A stretch of 64,000 nt of DNA, taken from Agrococcus jenensis. GTDB lineage: Bacteria; Actinomycetota; Actinomycetes; Actinomycetales; Microbacteriaceae. The position numbers were made by a program, and so were the translations under genes. Numbering within the stretch: position 1 is the stretch's first letter; each line of letters begins with the position of its first letter. The stretch covers positions 1,364,001 to 1,428,000 of the forward strand of contig NZ_RKHJ01000001.1 in NCBI RefSeq assembly GCF_003752465.1, given 5' to 3'. The notes under the pieces are model-generated. The model saw only the letters and a list, made by a program, of their open reading frames with translations. It searched no databases and had not been told where the DNA came from. Positions 44,272 through 54,617 of this stretch are shown here, piece by piece.

Positions 44272-45074
44272 GGGCCCTCGGGCGGCGCCGCCTCGAGCCC
44301 GGCTCGCGCCGCGCCGAGGCGGCGCCCGAGCTCCGCCGCGGCGGCGGCGCACCGCTCGCCGAGCGCCGCCCAGTCGGGGCCGTCGACAGGCCCCGCGTCC
44401 AGCAGCCGGAAGGTCAGGCCGACCGACGCGGCCGGCACGCCCGCCGCATCGAAGGCGGCCGCGGCCACCGAGCCGTACGCGGGGTCGACCTCGCCCTCCT
44501 CGGTCGCCCACCCGCGCCGCCGCACCGCGGCGAGCATCGTCGTGAGCGCTGCGCGCGTCGCCGGCCGCTCGCCGGCCAGGTCGCGGTCGTGCGGCAGCAG
44601 CGCGCGCACCTGGTCGTCGCCGAGCGCCGCGAGCATCGCGCGGCCGGTCGCCGTCCGCACCGCCGGCAGCCGCACGCCGACGCGCGACACGGTCGCGGGG
44701 GATCGCCTGCCCTCGCCGCGGCCCGCGTAGGCGACGTCGCTGCCGGCGAGCACCGCGAGATGGCTCGTCGCGGGCACGGTCGCGGCGGCGACGAGCCGGT
44801 CGAGGATGGGCTGCGCGAGCCGCTCGAGCCGCGTGGCGGCCGCGACCCTCGACCCGATCTGCTGCACGCGCGCGCTGGGCCCCCACGCGCCGAGCTCCGG
44901 GTAGTGCACGAGGAAGCCCTCGTCGCGCATCACCTGCAGCAGCTGGTAGGCGCTCGAGCGCGGCATCCCGAGCTCGCGCGCGATCGTCGCCGCGCGCACG
45001 GGTCCCGGCTGCTCGGCCAGCAGCGACAGCACGCGCAGCGCGCTGCGCGCCGCCGGCATCCTCGCGGTCCCCAT
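44268..45074 (-). CDS. IclR-family regulator of histidine utilisation
   Basis: A 268-aa IclR-type regulator with an N-terminal winged helix (ALRVLSLLAEQPGPVRAATI, then PRSSAYQLLQVM) and a C-terminal effector domain. I choose the ATG at 45074 (MGTARMPAARSALRV) because it has a GGAGGGG RBS and gives the family length. It is divergent from hutHUI and faces a 16-bp palindrome that resembles the HutR operator of Corynebacterium, also an IclR-type regulator. It is therefore probably the local HutR. A 20-bp inverted repeat just upstream of its start may be an autoregulatory site. Confidence 0.85.
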   Translation of the reverse strand: MGTARMPAARSALRVLSLLAEQPGPVRAATIARELGMPRSSAYQLLQVMRDEGFLVHYPELGAWGPSARVQQIGSRVAAATRLERLAQPILDRLVAAATVPATSHLAVLAGSDVAYAGRGEGRRSPATVSRVGVRLPAVRTATGRAMLAALGDDQVRALLPHDRDLAGERPATRAALTTMLAAVRRRGWATEEGEVDPAYGSVAAAAFDAAGVPAASVGLTFRLLDAGPVDGPDWAALGERCAAAAAELGRRLGAARAGLEAAPPEGP

Positions 45075-45107
45075 GCGCCCCTCCGTCCTCACCGCCGGGC
45101 GTCCCTG

Positions 45108-45164
45108 CGGGTGGTCACGACACGCCGCGCGGGCGCCCCGCGCACGGCGCGTCGTGACCACCCG
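45108..45164. repeat. 20-bp inverted repeat upstream of the IclR gene
   Basis: The arms 45108-45127 and 45145-45164 contain GGGTGGTCACGAC and GTCGTGACCACCC. They match over 20 bp with one mismatch and are separated by 17 nt. Each arm is itself partly palindromic. It lies between the IclR gene and hutH, so it is more likely an operator pair than a terminator. Confidence 0.7.
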
Positions 45165-45185
45165 GTGGACAGCGAGCGTAGCGGA

Positions 45186-45201
45186 GTCTGAGATCTCAGA
45201 C
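45186..45201. promoter_or_regulatory. Perfect palindrome, candidate HutR operator
   Basis: GTCTGAGATCTCAGAC is a perfect 16-bp palindrome, 55 nt before the hutH start. Its core TCTG-N6-CAGA agrees with the HutR motif I recall from Corynebacterium (TCTGwwATwCCAGA). It overlaps a possible -10 box (TGAGAT, 45189-45194, 18 nt after GTGGAC at 45165-45170). Confidence 0.7.
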
Positions 45202-45255
45202 GGCAAAGCATGCGGAGCCGATGCGGAGGGGCGCCCGCGGCAGTGGAATGGGGGC

Positions 45256-46853
45256 ATGCCAGTGATCATCGGAGACGCCCCCCTCAGCCGGCACGACGTC
45301 GTGCAGGTCGCCCGCTTCGATGCGGAGGTCGTGCTCAGCCCGGCGGCGCTCGAGCGCATCGACGCGGCGCGCGCCGTCATCGACGACCTCGCCGCCGACG
45401 TGCGCCCCCACTACGGCATCTCCACCGGCTTCGGCGCGCTCGCGAACACCGCGATCGCGCCGGCCGACCGCACGCGCCTGCAGCAGTCGCTCATCCGCTC
45501 GCACGCCGCCTCGAGCGGCGAGCCGGTCGAGCGCGAGGTCGTGCGCGGCCTCATGCTGCTGCGGCTGCAGACCCTCGCGACCGGCCGCACGGGCATCCGC
45601 CGCGCGACCGCCGAGCTCTACGCCGCGATGCTCAACGCGGGCATCACGCCCGTCGTGGGCGAGTACGGCTCGCTCGGCTGCTCCGGCGACCTCGCGCCGC
45701 TCTCGCACGTCGCGCTCGCCGCGATGGGCGAGGGCGTCGTGCAGGTCGATCGCCCGGGCGAGCCCGGCACGAGCGAGGCGGTGACGATGGATGCGGCCAC
45801 GGCGCTCGCAGCGGCCGGCCTCACGCCCGTCGTGCTCGCCGAGAAGGAGGGCCTCGCGCTCGTCAACGGCACCGACGGCATGCTCGCGATGCTGTGCCTC
45901 GCGCTCGCCGACCTCGACCGGCTGCTCGACACCGCCGACCTCGCGGCCGCGATGAGCGTCGAGGGCCTGCTCGGCACCGACGCCCCGTTCGCGGCCGACC
46001 TCATGGCGCTCCGGCCGCACGCCGGCCAGGCGACGAGCGCCGCGCAGATCGCGGCGCTGCTGCGCGGCAGCGCGATCGTCATGAGCCACAAGGGCCCGGA
46101 GGACACCCGCGTGCAGGACGCCTACTCGCTGCGGTGCGCGCCGCAGGTGCACGGCACCGCGCGCGACACCGCGGCGCACGCCGAGCGGGTCGCGGAGGTC
46201 GAGCTCGCGAGCGCGGTCGACAACCCGGTCGTCATGCCGGACGGCCGCGTCGTCTCGAACGGCAACTTCCACGGCGCGCCGATCGCCGCCGTGCTCGACT
46301 TCCTCGCCATCTCGATCGCGGACGTGGCATCGATGAGCGAGCGGCGCAGCGACCGGTTCCTCGACCCGTCGCGCTCCTACGGGCTGCCGCCGTTCCTCGC
46401 CGACGACCCCGGGGTCGACTCGGGGCTCATGATCGCGCAGTACACGCAAGCGGGCATCGTCTCGGAGCTCAAGCGGCTCGCCGTCCCCGCATCCGTCGAC
46501 TCGATCCCGTCGAGCGCGATGCAGGAGGACCACGTCTCGATGGGCTGGGGCGGCGCGCGCAAGCTGCGCCGCGCGATCGACGGGCTCGAGCGCGTGCTGG
46601 CGATCGAGGTGATGACCGCCGCGCGCGGCATCGAGCTGCGCGCCGAGGCGCCGGGGGAGCGCACGGGCGAGGCGATCGCGCTGCTCCGCCAGGTCGTGCC
46701 AGGGATCGGTCCCGACCGCTTCCTGGCCCGCGACATCGAGATGACGCGGCTGCAGGTCCAGGGCGGCGCGGTGCTGCTCGCGGCAGGGCTGACCGACCGC
46801 ATCCGCTCCTGGGCTGCCGCGACCGAGACCGAGACGAACGACGAAGGAGACCG

Positions 46854-46857
<4 letters not shown>
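45256..46857 (+). CDS. hutH: Histidine ammonia-lyase
   Basis: HAL, 533 aa, which deaminates L-histidine to urocanate, the first step of histidine breakdown. The ATG at 45256 ([16 protein letters not shown]) follows a GGGGG RBS. The MIO cofactor is formed from an internal tripeptide; here residues 142-144 are Cys-Ser-Gly ([14 protein letters not shown]), where the textbook enzyme has Ala-Ser-Gly. The [13 protein letters not shown] and [11 protein letters not shown] motifs are intact. Its stop overlaps the hutU start by 4 nt. Confidence 0.97.
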
Positions 46858-48515
<1,658 letters not shown>

Positions 48516-48527
48516 GGCGGCGCTGAC

Positions 48528-49730
48528 GTGGCGAGCACGCTCCTCACCGGCATCGGCGAGCTGACGACGAACGACGACGAGCTCGGCCGGATGCGCGACG
48601 CTGCCGTCGTCGTCGACGGCGACCTCGTCGCGTGGGTCGGCGAGGCATCCGCCGCCCCGGCCGCCGACGAGCTGGTCGACGTCGGCGGACGAGCGGTGCT
48701 GCCCGGCTGGGTCGACAGCCACACGCACCTCGTCTTCGCCGGCGACCGCACCGCCGAGTTCGAGGCCCGCATGGCGGGGGAGGCGTACGCGGCCGGCGGC
48801 ATCGGGGTCACCGTCGCCGCCACGCGCGCGGCGACCGACGCGGAGCTCGCCGCCAACCTCGACCGGCTCGTCGACGAGGCGCTGCGCGGCGGCACGACCG
48901 CGCTCGAGACGAAGACCGGCTACGGCCTCACGGTCGCCGACGAGCTGCGGTCCGCGCGCATCGCCGCAGGCCGCGCCGACTCCGTCAGCTTCCTGGGGGC
49001 GCACCTCGTGCCCTCGGAGGCGTCGGACGACGAGGCCTACGTCGACCTCGTCGTCGGCGACATGCTCGCGGCCGTCGCACCGCACGTCGACGCCGTCGAC
49101 GTCTTCTGCGAGCTGGGCGCCTTCGACGAGCGGCAGTCGCGGCGGGTCCTCGAGGCGGCGCGCGCCGCAGGGCTCGCGCTGCGCGTGCACGGCAACCAGC
49201 TCGGCCCCGGCCCCGGCGTGCGGCTCGCGGTCGAGCTGGGCGCGCTGAGCGTCGACCACGTCGCGTTCCTCGACGAGGAGGAGGTGCTGCTGCTCGCCGA
49301 GAGCTGGCACGGGGGCCGCGGCACGGTCGCGACCGTGCTGCCCGCGTGCGACCTGTCGACGCGCATGCCGCTCGCGCCCGCGCGCAGGCTGCTCGACGCC
49401 GGGGCGGTCGTGGCGATCGCCACGAACTGCAACCCGGGCACGTCGTACACGACCTCGATGGCGTTCTGCGTCGCGACCGCGGTGCTGCAGATGGGGCTCA
49501 CGATCGAGGAGGCGGTGCGCGCGGCGACGCTCGGCGGTGCCGTCGCGCTCGACCGCGACGCCCCGCGCGTCGGGCCGGACGGCCGCGCGCTCGCGCCGCT
49601 CGGGCGCATCCGCCCGGGCGCGCGCGCCGACCTGCAGGTGCTCGACGCGCCGTCGATCACGCACCTCGCGTACCGGCCGGGGGTGCCGCTCGTGCACGCG
49701 CTCTGGCGGGCGGGCGAGCGGGTGGTCTGA
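48528..49730 (+). CDS. hutI: Imidazolonepropionase
   Basis: Imidazolonepropionase, 400 aa, an amidohydrolase that opens the ring to N-formimino-glutamate. The GTG start (48528) lies 12 nt after hutU. The metal-binding HTH motif ([14 protein letters not shown]) and later residues ([36 protein letters not shown]) are all present. It is the third gene of the hut operon. The expected fourth, hutG, is displaced by the polyketide synthase cassette. Confidence 0.97.
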   Translation: MASTLLTGIGELTTNDDELGRMRDAAVVVDGDLVAWVGEASAAPAADELVDVGGRAVLPGWVDSHTHLVFAGDRTAEFEARMAGEAYAAGGIGVTVAATRAATDAELAANLDRLVDEALRGGTTALETKTGYGLTVADELRSARIAAGRADSVSFLGAHLVPSEASDDEAYVDLVVGDMLAAVAPHVDAVDVFCELGAFDERQSRRVLEAARAAGLALRVHGNQLGPGPGVRLAVELGALSVDHVAFLDEEEVLLLAESWHGGRGTVATVLPACDLSTRMPLAPARRLLDAGAVVAIATNCNPGTSYTTSMAFCVATAVLQMGLTIEEAVRAATLGGAVALDRDAPRVGPDGRALAPLGRIRPGARADLQVLDAPSITHLAYRPGVPLVHALWRAGERVV

Positions 49731-49762
49731 GCGGTCCGCGCCGGTCCGCGCGACGTCGACGT

Positions 49763-49860
49763 CGATTGGTCGCTCGTGGCTGCTCGTGGGCCTCCCGCAC
49801 CGCCATGCGCGACCACTCGACGCCCGGCCGCGCGGGGAGCGACCAATCGGCGCCGGGCCG
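49763..49860. repeat. Three operator-like repeats before the polyketide synthase
   Basis: GAGCGACCAATCG at 49837-49849 has an exact inverted copy at 49763-49775. A third, direct copy (GCGACCACTCGACGCC) starts at 49809. The two direct copies, 49809-49830 and 49839-49860, agree over 22 bp with three differences. The cluster ends 43 nt before the -10 box TACGCT (49904-49909), which itself lies 6 nt before the PKS start codon. It is a candidate regulator-binding array. Confidence 0.65.
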
Positions 49861-49915
49861 GCGCACGCTCGCCGCGTCCAGGGCCGCTCCAAAGGTGCAC
49901 CACTACGCTCGCGAC

Positions 49916-51061
49916 ATGACCGTGAGCCTCAGAGGACTGTCGACGGCCGTGCCGCCGACGCAGCTCGTGCAGACCGACGTCCAGGAGGTGTTCGGCTCGC
50001 AGCCGGGGCTGTCGCGGCTCGCGCAGCGCATCGTCTCGACCTCGTTCGGGCTCTCGGGCATCGAGCGCCGCTACACCGTGCTCGAGGAGCTGACGCTCGA
50101 CGGCCCGCCCGCCGAGGACCCCTCCTTCTACGACCGCGCGAGCGGCCTGCTGCTCGACCCGGGCACCCGGCTGCGCAACGACGTCTACGCCGAGCACGCC
50201 TCCCGGCTCTACGTCGAGGCGGGCGGTGCGGCCATCGCCGCGGTGCCGGGCATCGAGGCCGCCGACGTCACGCACGTCATCACGGTCTCGTGCACCGGGT
50301 TCTACGCGCCCGGGCCAGACTTCGTCATCGCGCGCGACCTCGGCCTGCGCGCCGGCGTGCAGCGCTACCACCTCGGCTTCATGGGGTGCTACGCCTCGAT
50401 GCCCGCGCTGCGGCTCGCGACGCAGCTGTGCCAGGCCGACCCCGAGGCGGTCGTGCTCGTCGTCAGCGTCGAGCTGTGCACGCTGCACCTGCGCACGTCG
50501 AACGACCCCGACACCATCGTCGCGACGTCGCTCTTCGGCGACGGTGCGGGGGCAGGCATCGTGACCGCGCGCGAGCTCGAGCCCGGCGAGCGCGGCTTCG
50601 CGCTCGAGGCCTTCGCGACGCGCACGACGCCGCAGGGCGAGGGCGCCATGGCGTGGCGCATCGGCGACCACGGCTTCGAGATGGTGCTGTCGAACGCGGT
50701 CCCGTCGCTCATCGGCGAGCACGTGACCGGCGCCATCGAGCCGCTGCTCGAGTCGGAGCCGCCGCTCGTCGACGCGCTGCACGACGGTGCGGTGGGCGGC
50801 GCGATCGACCACTGGGCCATCCACCCCGGCGGGCGCAGCATCCTGGACCACGTCGAGTCGACGCTCGCGCTCTCCGAGTCGCAGCTCGTGCCGGCGCGCG
50901 AGACGCTGCGCGACTTCGGCAACATGTCGAGCGCGACGGTGCTCTTCGTGCTCGACCGCATCCTGCGCGACCCGGGCGCCGCCGACGGCGACCGCGTCGC
51001 CGCGATGGCGTTCGGCCCGGGCCTCACGGTCGAGTCGGCGCTGCTCACCGTCCGAGGCTGA
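49916..51061 (+). CDS. Type III polyketide synthase
   Basis: A 381-aa chalcone/stilbene synthase-like homodimeric condensing enzyme that extends an acyl-CoA starter with malonyl-CoA. The catalytic triad is visible: Cys158 (FMGCYASMPALRLA), His303 (WAIHPGGRSILD) and Asn336 (FGNMSSATVLFVLD). The ATG at 49916 sits 6 nt after a TACGCT box, suggesting a leaderless mRNA. A methyltransferase and an FAD monooxygenase follow, as in the srs phenolic-lipid cluster of Streptomyces griseus. A modified alkylresorcinol, alkylpyrone or quinone lipid is the likely product. Starter length cannot be read from the sequence. Confidence 0.93.
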   Translation: MTVSLRGLSTAVPPTQLVQTDVQEVFGSQPGLSRLAQRIVSTSFGLSGIERRYTVLEELTLDGPPAEDPSFYDRASGLLLDPGTRLRNDVYAEHASRLYVEAGGAAIAAVPGIEAADVTHVITVSCTGFYAPGPDFVIARDLGLRAGVQRYHLGFMGCYASMPALRLATQLCQADPEAVVLVVSVELCTLHLRTSNDPDTIVATSLFGDGAGAGIVTARELEPGERGFALEAFATRTTPQGEGAMAWRIGDHGFEMVLSNAVPSLIGEHVTGAIEPLLESEPPLVDALHDGAVGGAIDHWAIHPGGRSILDHVESTLALSESQLVPARETLRDFGNMSSATVLFVLDRILRDPGAADGDRVAAMAFGPGLTVESALLTVRG

Positions 51062-51072
51062 GCGGCCCCGCC

Positions 51073-51804
51073 GTGCCGCTCGGACGGCTGCGCGCGCGCG
51101 ACGAGGACGTGCGCGAGCTCATGGACGACCCGGACTGCGACCCGGCGATGCTCGCGCGCACCTATGCGCGCTTCGACCTCGTGAACGCCGTCGTCTCCGG
51201 CCGGCGCGCGATCTACCGCCGCTGGATCCGCCCGCGCCTGCGCGCTGGTCGCGCCGTGCGGCTGCTCGACGTCGGCACCGGGGGTGCCGATCTGCCGCGC
51301 CGGATGCTGCACTGGGCCGCGCGCGACGGCGGCGCCCTCGAGGTGGTCGCGATCGACCCGGAGCCCCGCGCGATCGCCTACGCCCGGGCGCAGCCCGCGG
51401 TGCCGGGCCTCGAGCTGCGGCAGGCGGCGACGGGCGACCTCGTCGCCGACGGCGAGCGCTTCGACGTGATCGTGTCGAACCACGTGCTGCACCACCTCTC
51501 GTCCCGCGAGCTCGGTGCGCTGCTCGCCGACTCGGAGGCGCTGCTCGCCCCGGGCGGCGTCGCGGTGCACGCCGACATCGCGCGCTCCCCGCTCGCCTAC
51601 GCGGGCTTCGCGGCCGGCACGCTCCCGTTCGAGCCGACGCTGCTGCGCGGCACGTACATCCGCGCGGACGGCCTCACGTCCATCCGGCGCAGCCACACGC
51701 CCGCCGAGCTCGCGGCCGCGGTGCCGCCGGGCTGGGGCGTGCGGCGGGGCGTGCCGTTCCGGCTCGAGCTCGTCCGGGCCCAGCCCGTCCGGCCCCGCCC
51801 GTGA
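51073..51804 (+). CDS. SAM-dependent methyltransferase
   Basis: A 243-aa class I methyltransferase with SAM-binding motif I LLDVGTGGADLPRRML (about residues 57-72), an acidic residue in VVAIDPEPRAI and a VSNHVLHHL motif IV region. The chosen start is GTG 51073, 11 nt after the PKS gene; the ATG at 51121 is an alternative. The stop overlaps the monooxygenase start (GTGA). It probably methylates the polyketide made by the upstream synthase. Confidence 0.88.
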   Translation: MPLGRLRARDEDVRELMDDPDCDPAMLARTYARFDLVNAVVSGRRAIYRRWIRPRLRAGRAVRLLDVGTGGADLPRRMLHWAARDGGALEVVAIDPEPRAIAYARAQPAVPGLELRQAATGDLVADGERFDVIVSNHVLHHLSSRELGALLADSEALLAPGGVAVHADIARSPLAYAGFAAGTLPFEPTLLRGTYIRADGLTSIRRSHTPAELAAAVPPGWGVRRGVPFRLELVRAQPVRPRP

Positions 51805-52910
51805 GCGACCACGACGTCGCGATCGTGGGCGGCGGCGCGGTCGGGCTGCACCTCGCGTGCCTGCTCGCGCAGCGCGGGGTGGACGTCGTCGTGCTCGAGC
51901 GGCGGACCGACCCGTCGGCCGCGTCGCGCGCGATCGGCATCCACCCGCCCGGGCTCGCCGCGCTCGACGCCGCGGGCGTGGGCGGGGCGGTCCGCGCCGA
52001 GGCGACCGAGATCCGCTCGGGCGTCGCGCTCAGCCGGGGCAGGCTGCTCGCCCGCGTGCGCTTCGGCGGCCAGCCCATCCTCGCGCTGCCCCAGCACCGC
52101 ACCGAGGCGCTGCTGCGCGAGCGGCTCGACGCGCTCGCCCCGGGCGCGCTGCGCACCGGCATCGAGCTGGCCGGGCTCGACGACGACGGCGAGCGGGTCG
52201 CCCTCGCGACGCACGGGGACGGCGCCGTCCGGGCGCGCTGGGCGGTGGGGGCCGACGGCATCCGCAGCACGACCCGGCAGCTGCTCGGCATCCGGATGCT
52301 GCCGCGCCGCGGCGTCGGCGGCTACGCCATGGCCGACGCGCCGGACACCACCCGCGCGGGTGCGACGGCGATGCTGCACCTCGAGCCCGGCGGGATCGTC
52401 GAGTCGTTCCCGATGCCCGGCGGGCAGCGGCGCTGGGTCGCGCGGCTGGCCGCACCCGAGCCGGGGATGACGACGGCGCAGCTGCAGCGCATCCTCGACC
52501 AGCGCGTGCCGGAGCCGCCGCTGCTGCCGGCCGACGCCACGACGAGCGCCTTCCTCGCGCGCCAGCGCCTCGCGGAGCGCTTCGTGCGCGGACGGGTCGT
52601 GCTCGTGGGCGACGCCGCGCACGAGGTGAGCCCGATCGGCGGGCAGGGCATGAGCCTCGGCTGGCTCGACGGGCTCGCGCTCGACCGGGCGCTCGCCCGC
52701 GGGACCGCGCCCGCCGACGAGCTCGCCGCCTACGAGCGCGGGCGCCGCCGCGCCGCCGAGCGCGCGATGCGGCGGGCTGCCTGGAACATGGCGATGGGCG
52801 CGCCCGCTGGCCGGGCGGAGCTCGAGGCCAGGCTCGCGCTCGTGCGCGCGCTCGCGGTGCCGCCCGGGAGCGCGGCCGTGCGGGCGGCCTTCACGATGCG
52901 GGGGCTGTGA
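51801..52910 (+). CDS. FAD-dependent monooxygenase
   Basis: A 369-aa flavoprotein hydroxylase of the p-hydroxybenzoate-hydroxylase family. The FAD-binding motif is VAIVGGGAVGLHLACLLAQ at the N-terminus, with a DG motif (GADGIRST) and GDAAHEVSPIGGQGMSLGW near residue 270. The GTG start overlaps the methyltransferase stop. It is expected to hydroxylate the aromatic ring of the polyketide. The 3' end overlaps convergent hutG by 20 nt. Confidence 0.9.
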   Translation: MSDHDVAIVGGGAVGLHLACLLAQRGVDVVVLERRTDPSAASRAIGIHPPGLAALDAAGVGGAVRAEATEIRSGVALSRGRLLARVRFGGQPILALPQHRTEALLRERLDALAPGALRTGIELAGLDDDGERVALATHGDGAVRARWAVGADGIRSTTRQLLGIRMLPRRGVGGYAMADAPDTTRAGATAMLHLEPGGIVESFPMPGGQRRWVARLAAPEPGMTTAQLQRILDQRVPEPPLLPADATTSAFLARQRLAERFVRGRVVLVGDAAHEVSPIGGQGMSLGWLDGLALDRALARGTAPADELAAYERGRRRAAERAMRRAAWNMAMGAPAGRAELEARLALVRALAVPPGSAAVRAAFTMRGL

Positions 52911-53841
52911 CCGCTCGCCCCGCGAGGCCCGCGAGCGACTCGAGCACGCACAGGGCCGTGAGCCGCACGGTGCGGCCGTCCTCGGCGTCGGCGGTCGCGT
53001 CGACCTCGGCGAGGTCCACCGAGCGCACCGCCGCGTGGCCGGCGATGGCCCGCACGAGGGTGCGCAGCTGCCAGGCGCTCAGCCCGCCGGGGGTCGATGC
53101 CGGGCAGCCGGGCGCCACCGAGCGGTCGCACGCGTCGACGTCGACGTCGAGGTGCACCGGCCCGCCGGCGGCGGCGGCGATCGACACGGCTCGCACCGCG
53201 ATCGCCGCGAGCGGCTGCTGCTCGAGCTCGTCGCGCGAGATCGTCGTGATGCCCGCGTCCCGCGCGCGCTGCGCGTACTCGGCGGAGTTCGCGAAGTCCT
53301 GGATGCCCAGCTGCACCACGCGCCGCCCGTCGAGCCCCGCCTCGAGCAGCCGGCGCACGGGGGAGCCGTTGCTGCGCCCGTCGCGCAGGTCGTGGTGGGC
53401 GTCGATCGTGATGAGGCCGGCGGTGCCGATCGACGCGCCCCAGCTGCCGAGCGCCGCGGGGACGGTGGCGGCGTTGTCGCCGCCGATCGCGATCACGAGC
53501 CGCGCGCGGCCCGCAGCGCGCGCGACGAGCGCGGTCGCGGCATCCTCGTCGCGGTCCGGGTCGACCGCGTCGCCGGCGTCGGCCACCCGCAGCGCGTCGA
53601 CCGCCGCCCCCGTCGCGTGCGGCGAGTAGCGCCGCAGCGCCTCCCGCACCGCAGCCGGGGTCGCGTGCGCGCCGGTGGGGCTGAGCGAGGTCGCGTGCGT
53701 GCCGATGCCGAGGACGACCGCGTCGAGCTGCTCGGCGCCGTCGTCGAGCGCGGGCCACGCGCCCGCGCGCGGCCAGCGGGGGTCGTGGGGCAGGGGAGTG
53801 GCCGCGAGCGTGGCGGGGAGCGTAGGAGGGGTCGGCGACAT
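52891..53841 (-). CDS. hutG: Arginase-family formimidoylglutamase
   Basis: A 316-aa ureohydrolase-fold enzyme that, given its place beside hutHUI, should hydrolyse N-formimino-glutamate to glutamate and formamide. I start it at the ATG at 53841 (MSPTPPTLPATLAA), 6 nt after a minus-strand TACGCT box, not at the upstream in-frame codon. Two metal motifs are normal: DAHHD and DVDACD. The first motif reads GGDNAAT, with Asn in the place of the usual His, so one Mn ligand is altered. The rest (STPGGLSAWQL) is typical. It is transcribed opposite to the rest of the hut genes. Confidence 0.85.
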   Translation of the reverse strand: MSPTPPTLPATLAATPLPHDPRWPRAGAWPALDDGAEQLDAVVLGIGTHATSLSPTGAHATPAAVREALRRYSPHATGAAVDALRVADAGDAVDPDRDEDAATALVARAAGRARLVIAIGGDNAATVPAALGSWGASIGTAGLITIDAHHDLRDGRSNGSPVRRLLEAGLDGRRVVQLGIQDFANSAEYAQRARDAGITTISRDELEQQPLAAIAVRAVSIAAAAGGPVHLDVDVDACDRSVAPGCPASTPGGLSAWQLRTLVRAIAGHAAVRSVDLAEVDATADAEDGRTVRLTALCVLESLAGLAGRAVTAPAS

Positions 53842-53970
53842 GCCGCGAGCGTACCGACGCCCCACGCCGGGCGGTGGTGATGCGCCGAGCCGGCGCACTG
53901 GCGGCTCAGAGGCTCGTGTGGTTCGGTGTCCTCACGCCGCGACCGTCGCGAGCGTAGGCAGGAGGCGTGC

Positions 53971-54228
53971 ATGGGCATCGGCGATCTCGTGAACAAGGCG
54001 AAGGAAGCGCTCAGCAGCGAGCAGGGCGAGCAGACCAGCGACCGGATCATCCAGGGCGCAGGCGACGGCTTCGACAGGCTCAGCGGCGGGCGCTTCGCCG
54101 ACCGCACCGACTCCGTGCAGGAGCACGCGGACCGGTTCCTCGGGCAGGGCGGCGCAGACGCCGCGCTCCCGCAGGACGACGCAGACGCTGCCACGGTGCA
54201 GCCGCAGGACGACGCACCGCGCCACTAG
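53971..54228 (+). CDS. MT0933/Rv0909-like antitoxin family protein
   Basis: An 85-aa protein; the ATG at 53971 follows a GGAGGCG RBS. The N-terminal 55 residues ([16 protein letters not shown], then QEHADRFLG) match the small MT0933/Rv0909 antitoxin-like pattern that is common in actinobacteria. The tail is acidic and disordered. No toxin gene lies beside it: the neighbours are hutG and the S10 operon. A classical toxin-antitoxin role is therefore doubtful. Confidence 0.75.
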   Translation: MGIGDLVNKAKEALSSEQGEQTSDRIIQGAGDGFDRLSGGRFADRTDSVQEHADRFLGQGGADAALPQDDADAATVQPQDDAPRH

Positions 54229-54241
54229 CGCGCGGACGACC

Positions 54242-54269
54242 GAGGGGCGGGGTGCGAACCCCGCCCCTC
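54242..54269 (+). terminator. Terminator after the antitoxin-like gene
   Basis: A 12-bp perfect stem (GAGGGGCGGGGT with ACCCCGCCCCTC) and a GCGA loop. Confidence 0.88.
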
Positions 54270-54351
54270 CGCATGTCCGGCCACGGTGCGGACCGATCCC
54301 CGAGCCGCGGCCGCCGCGCCAGCACTGCCGAGTCGGCGCGACACGCCCGGG

Positions 54352-54381
54352 TTGCACGAGCATCCGCATCCGTGCGAGAAT
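54352..54381 (+). promoter_or_regulatory. Candidate promoter of the S10 operon
   Basis: TTGCAC (54352-54357), an 18-nt spacer and GAGAAT (54376-54381), about 237 nt before rpsJ. The rest of 54270-54617 holds no gene. A TTGACA at 54538 lacks a matching -10 box, so the long leader seems real and may carry ribosomal-protein feedback control. Confidence 0.55.
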
Positions 54382-54617
54382 CGACAGGTTGCAAACGCGG
54401 CGTCTCACGCCGCTCACTGCCCTGGCAGTGCACAGGACGATCACGATCCTGGGCCGCGGGCAGCCGACACAGAAGAACTTCGCCGAACTCGAGCATGGCA
54501 TGTCCGTGCTCGGTACGGTGCGCGCCCCTCGCGGGCATTGACAGAAGAACAGCGGTGCATCGACAGGTGCGTTGCGAGCAGCCCTCCCAGGCTGCGTCGA
54601 CAGGAAGAGAGTCAGCC

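Noticed and set aside
45075..45380. Longer IclR reading frame starting at 45380
   Set aside because: It would run through the inverted repeat and the hut palindrome, and the added N-terminus is not IclR-like; the ATG at 45074 has an RBS.
53842..53898. HutG start at 53898
   Set aside because: It adds 19 atypical residues and would cover the -10 box that fits the ATG at 53841.
54538..54543. TTGACA as the S10 operon -35 box
   Set aside because: No TANNNT or similar -10 element lies 16-19 nt downstream.
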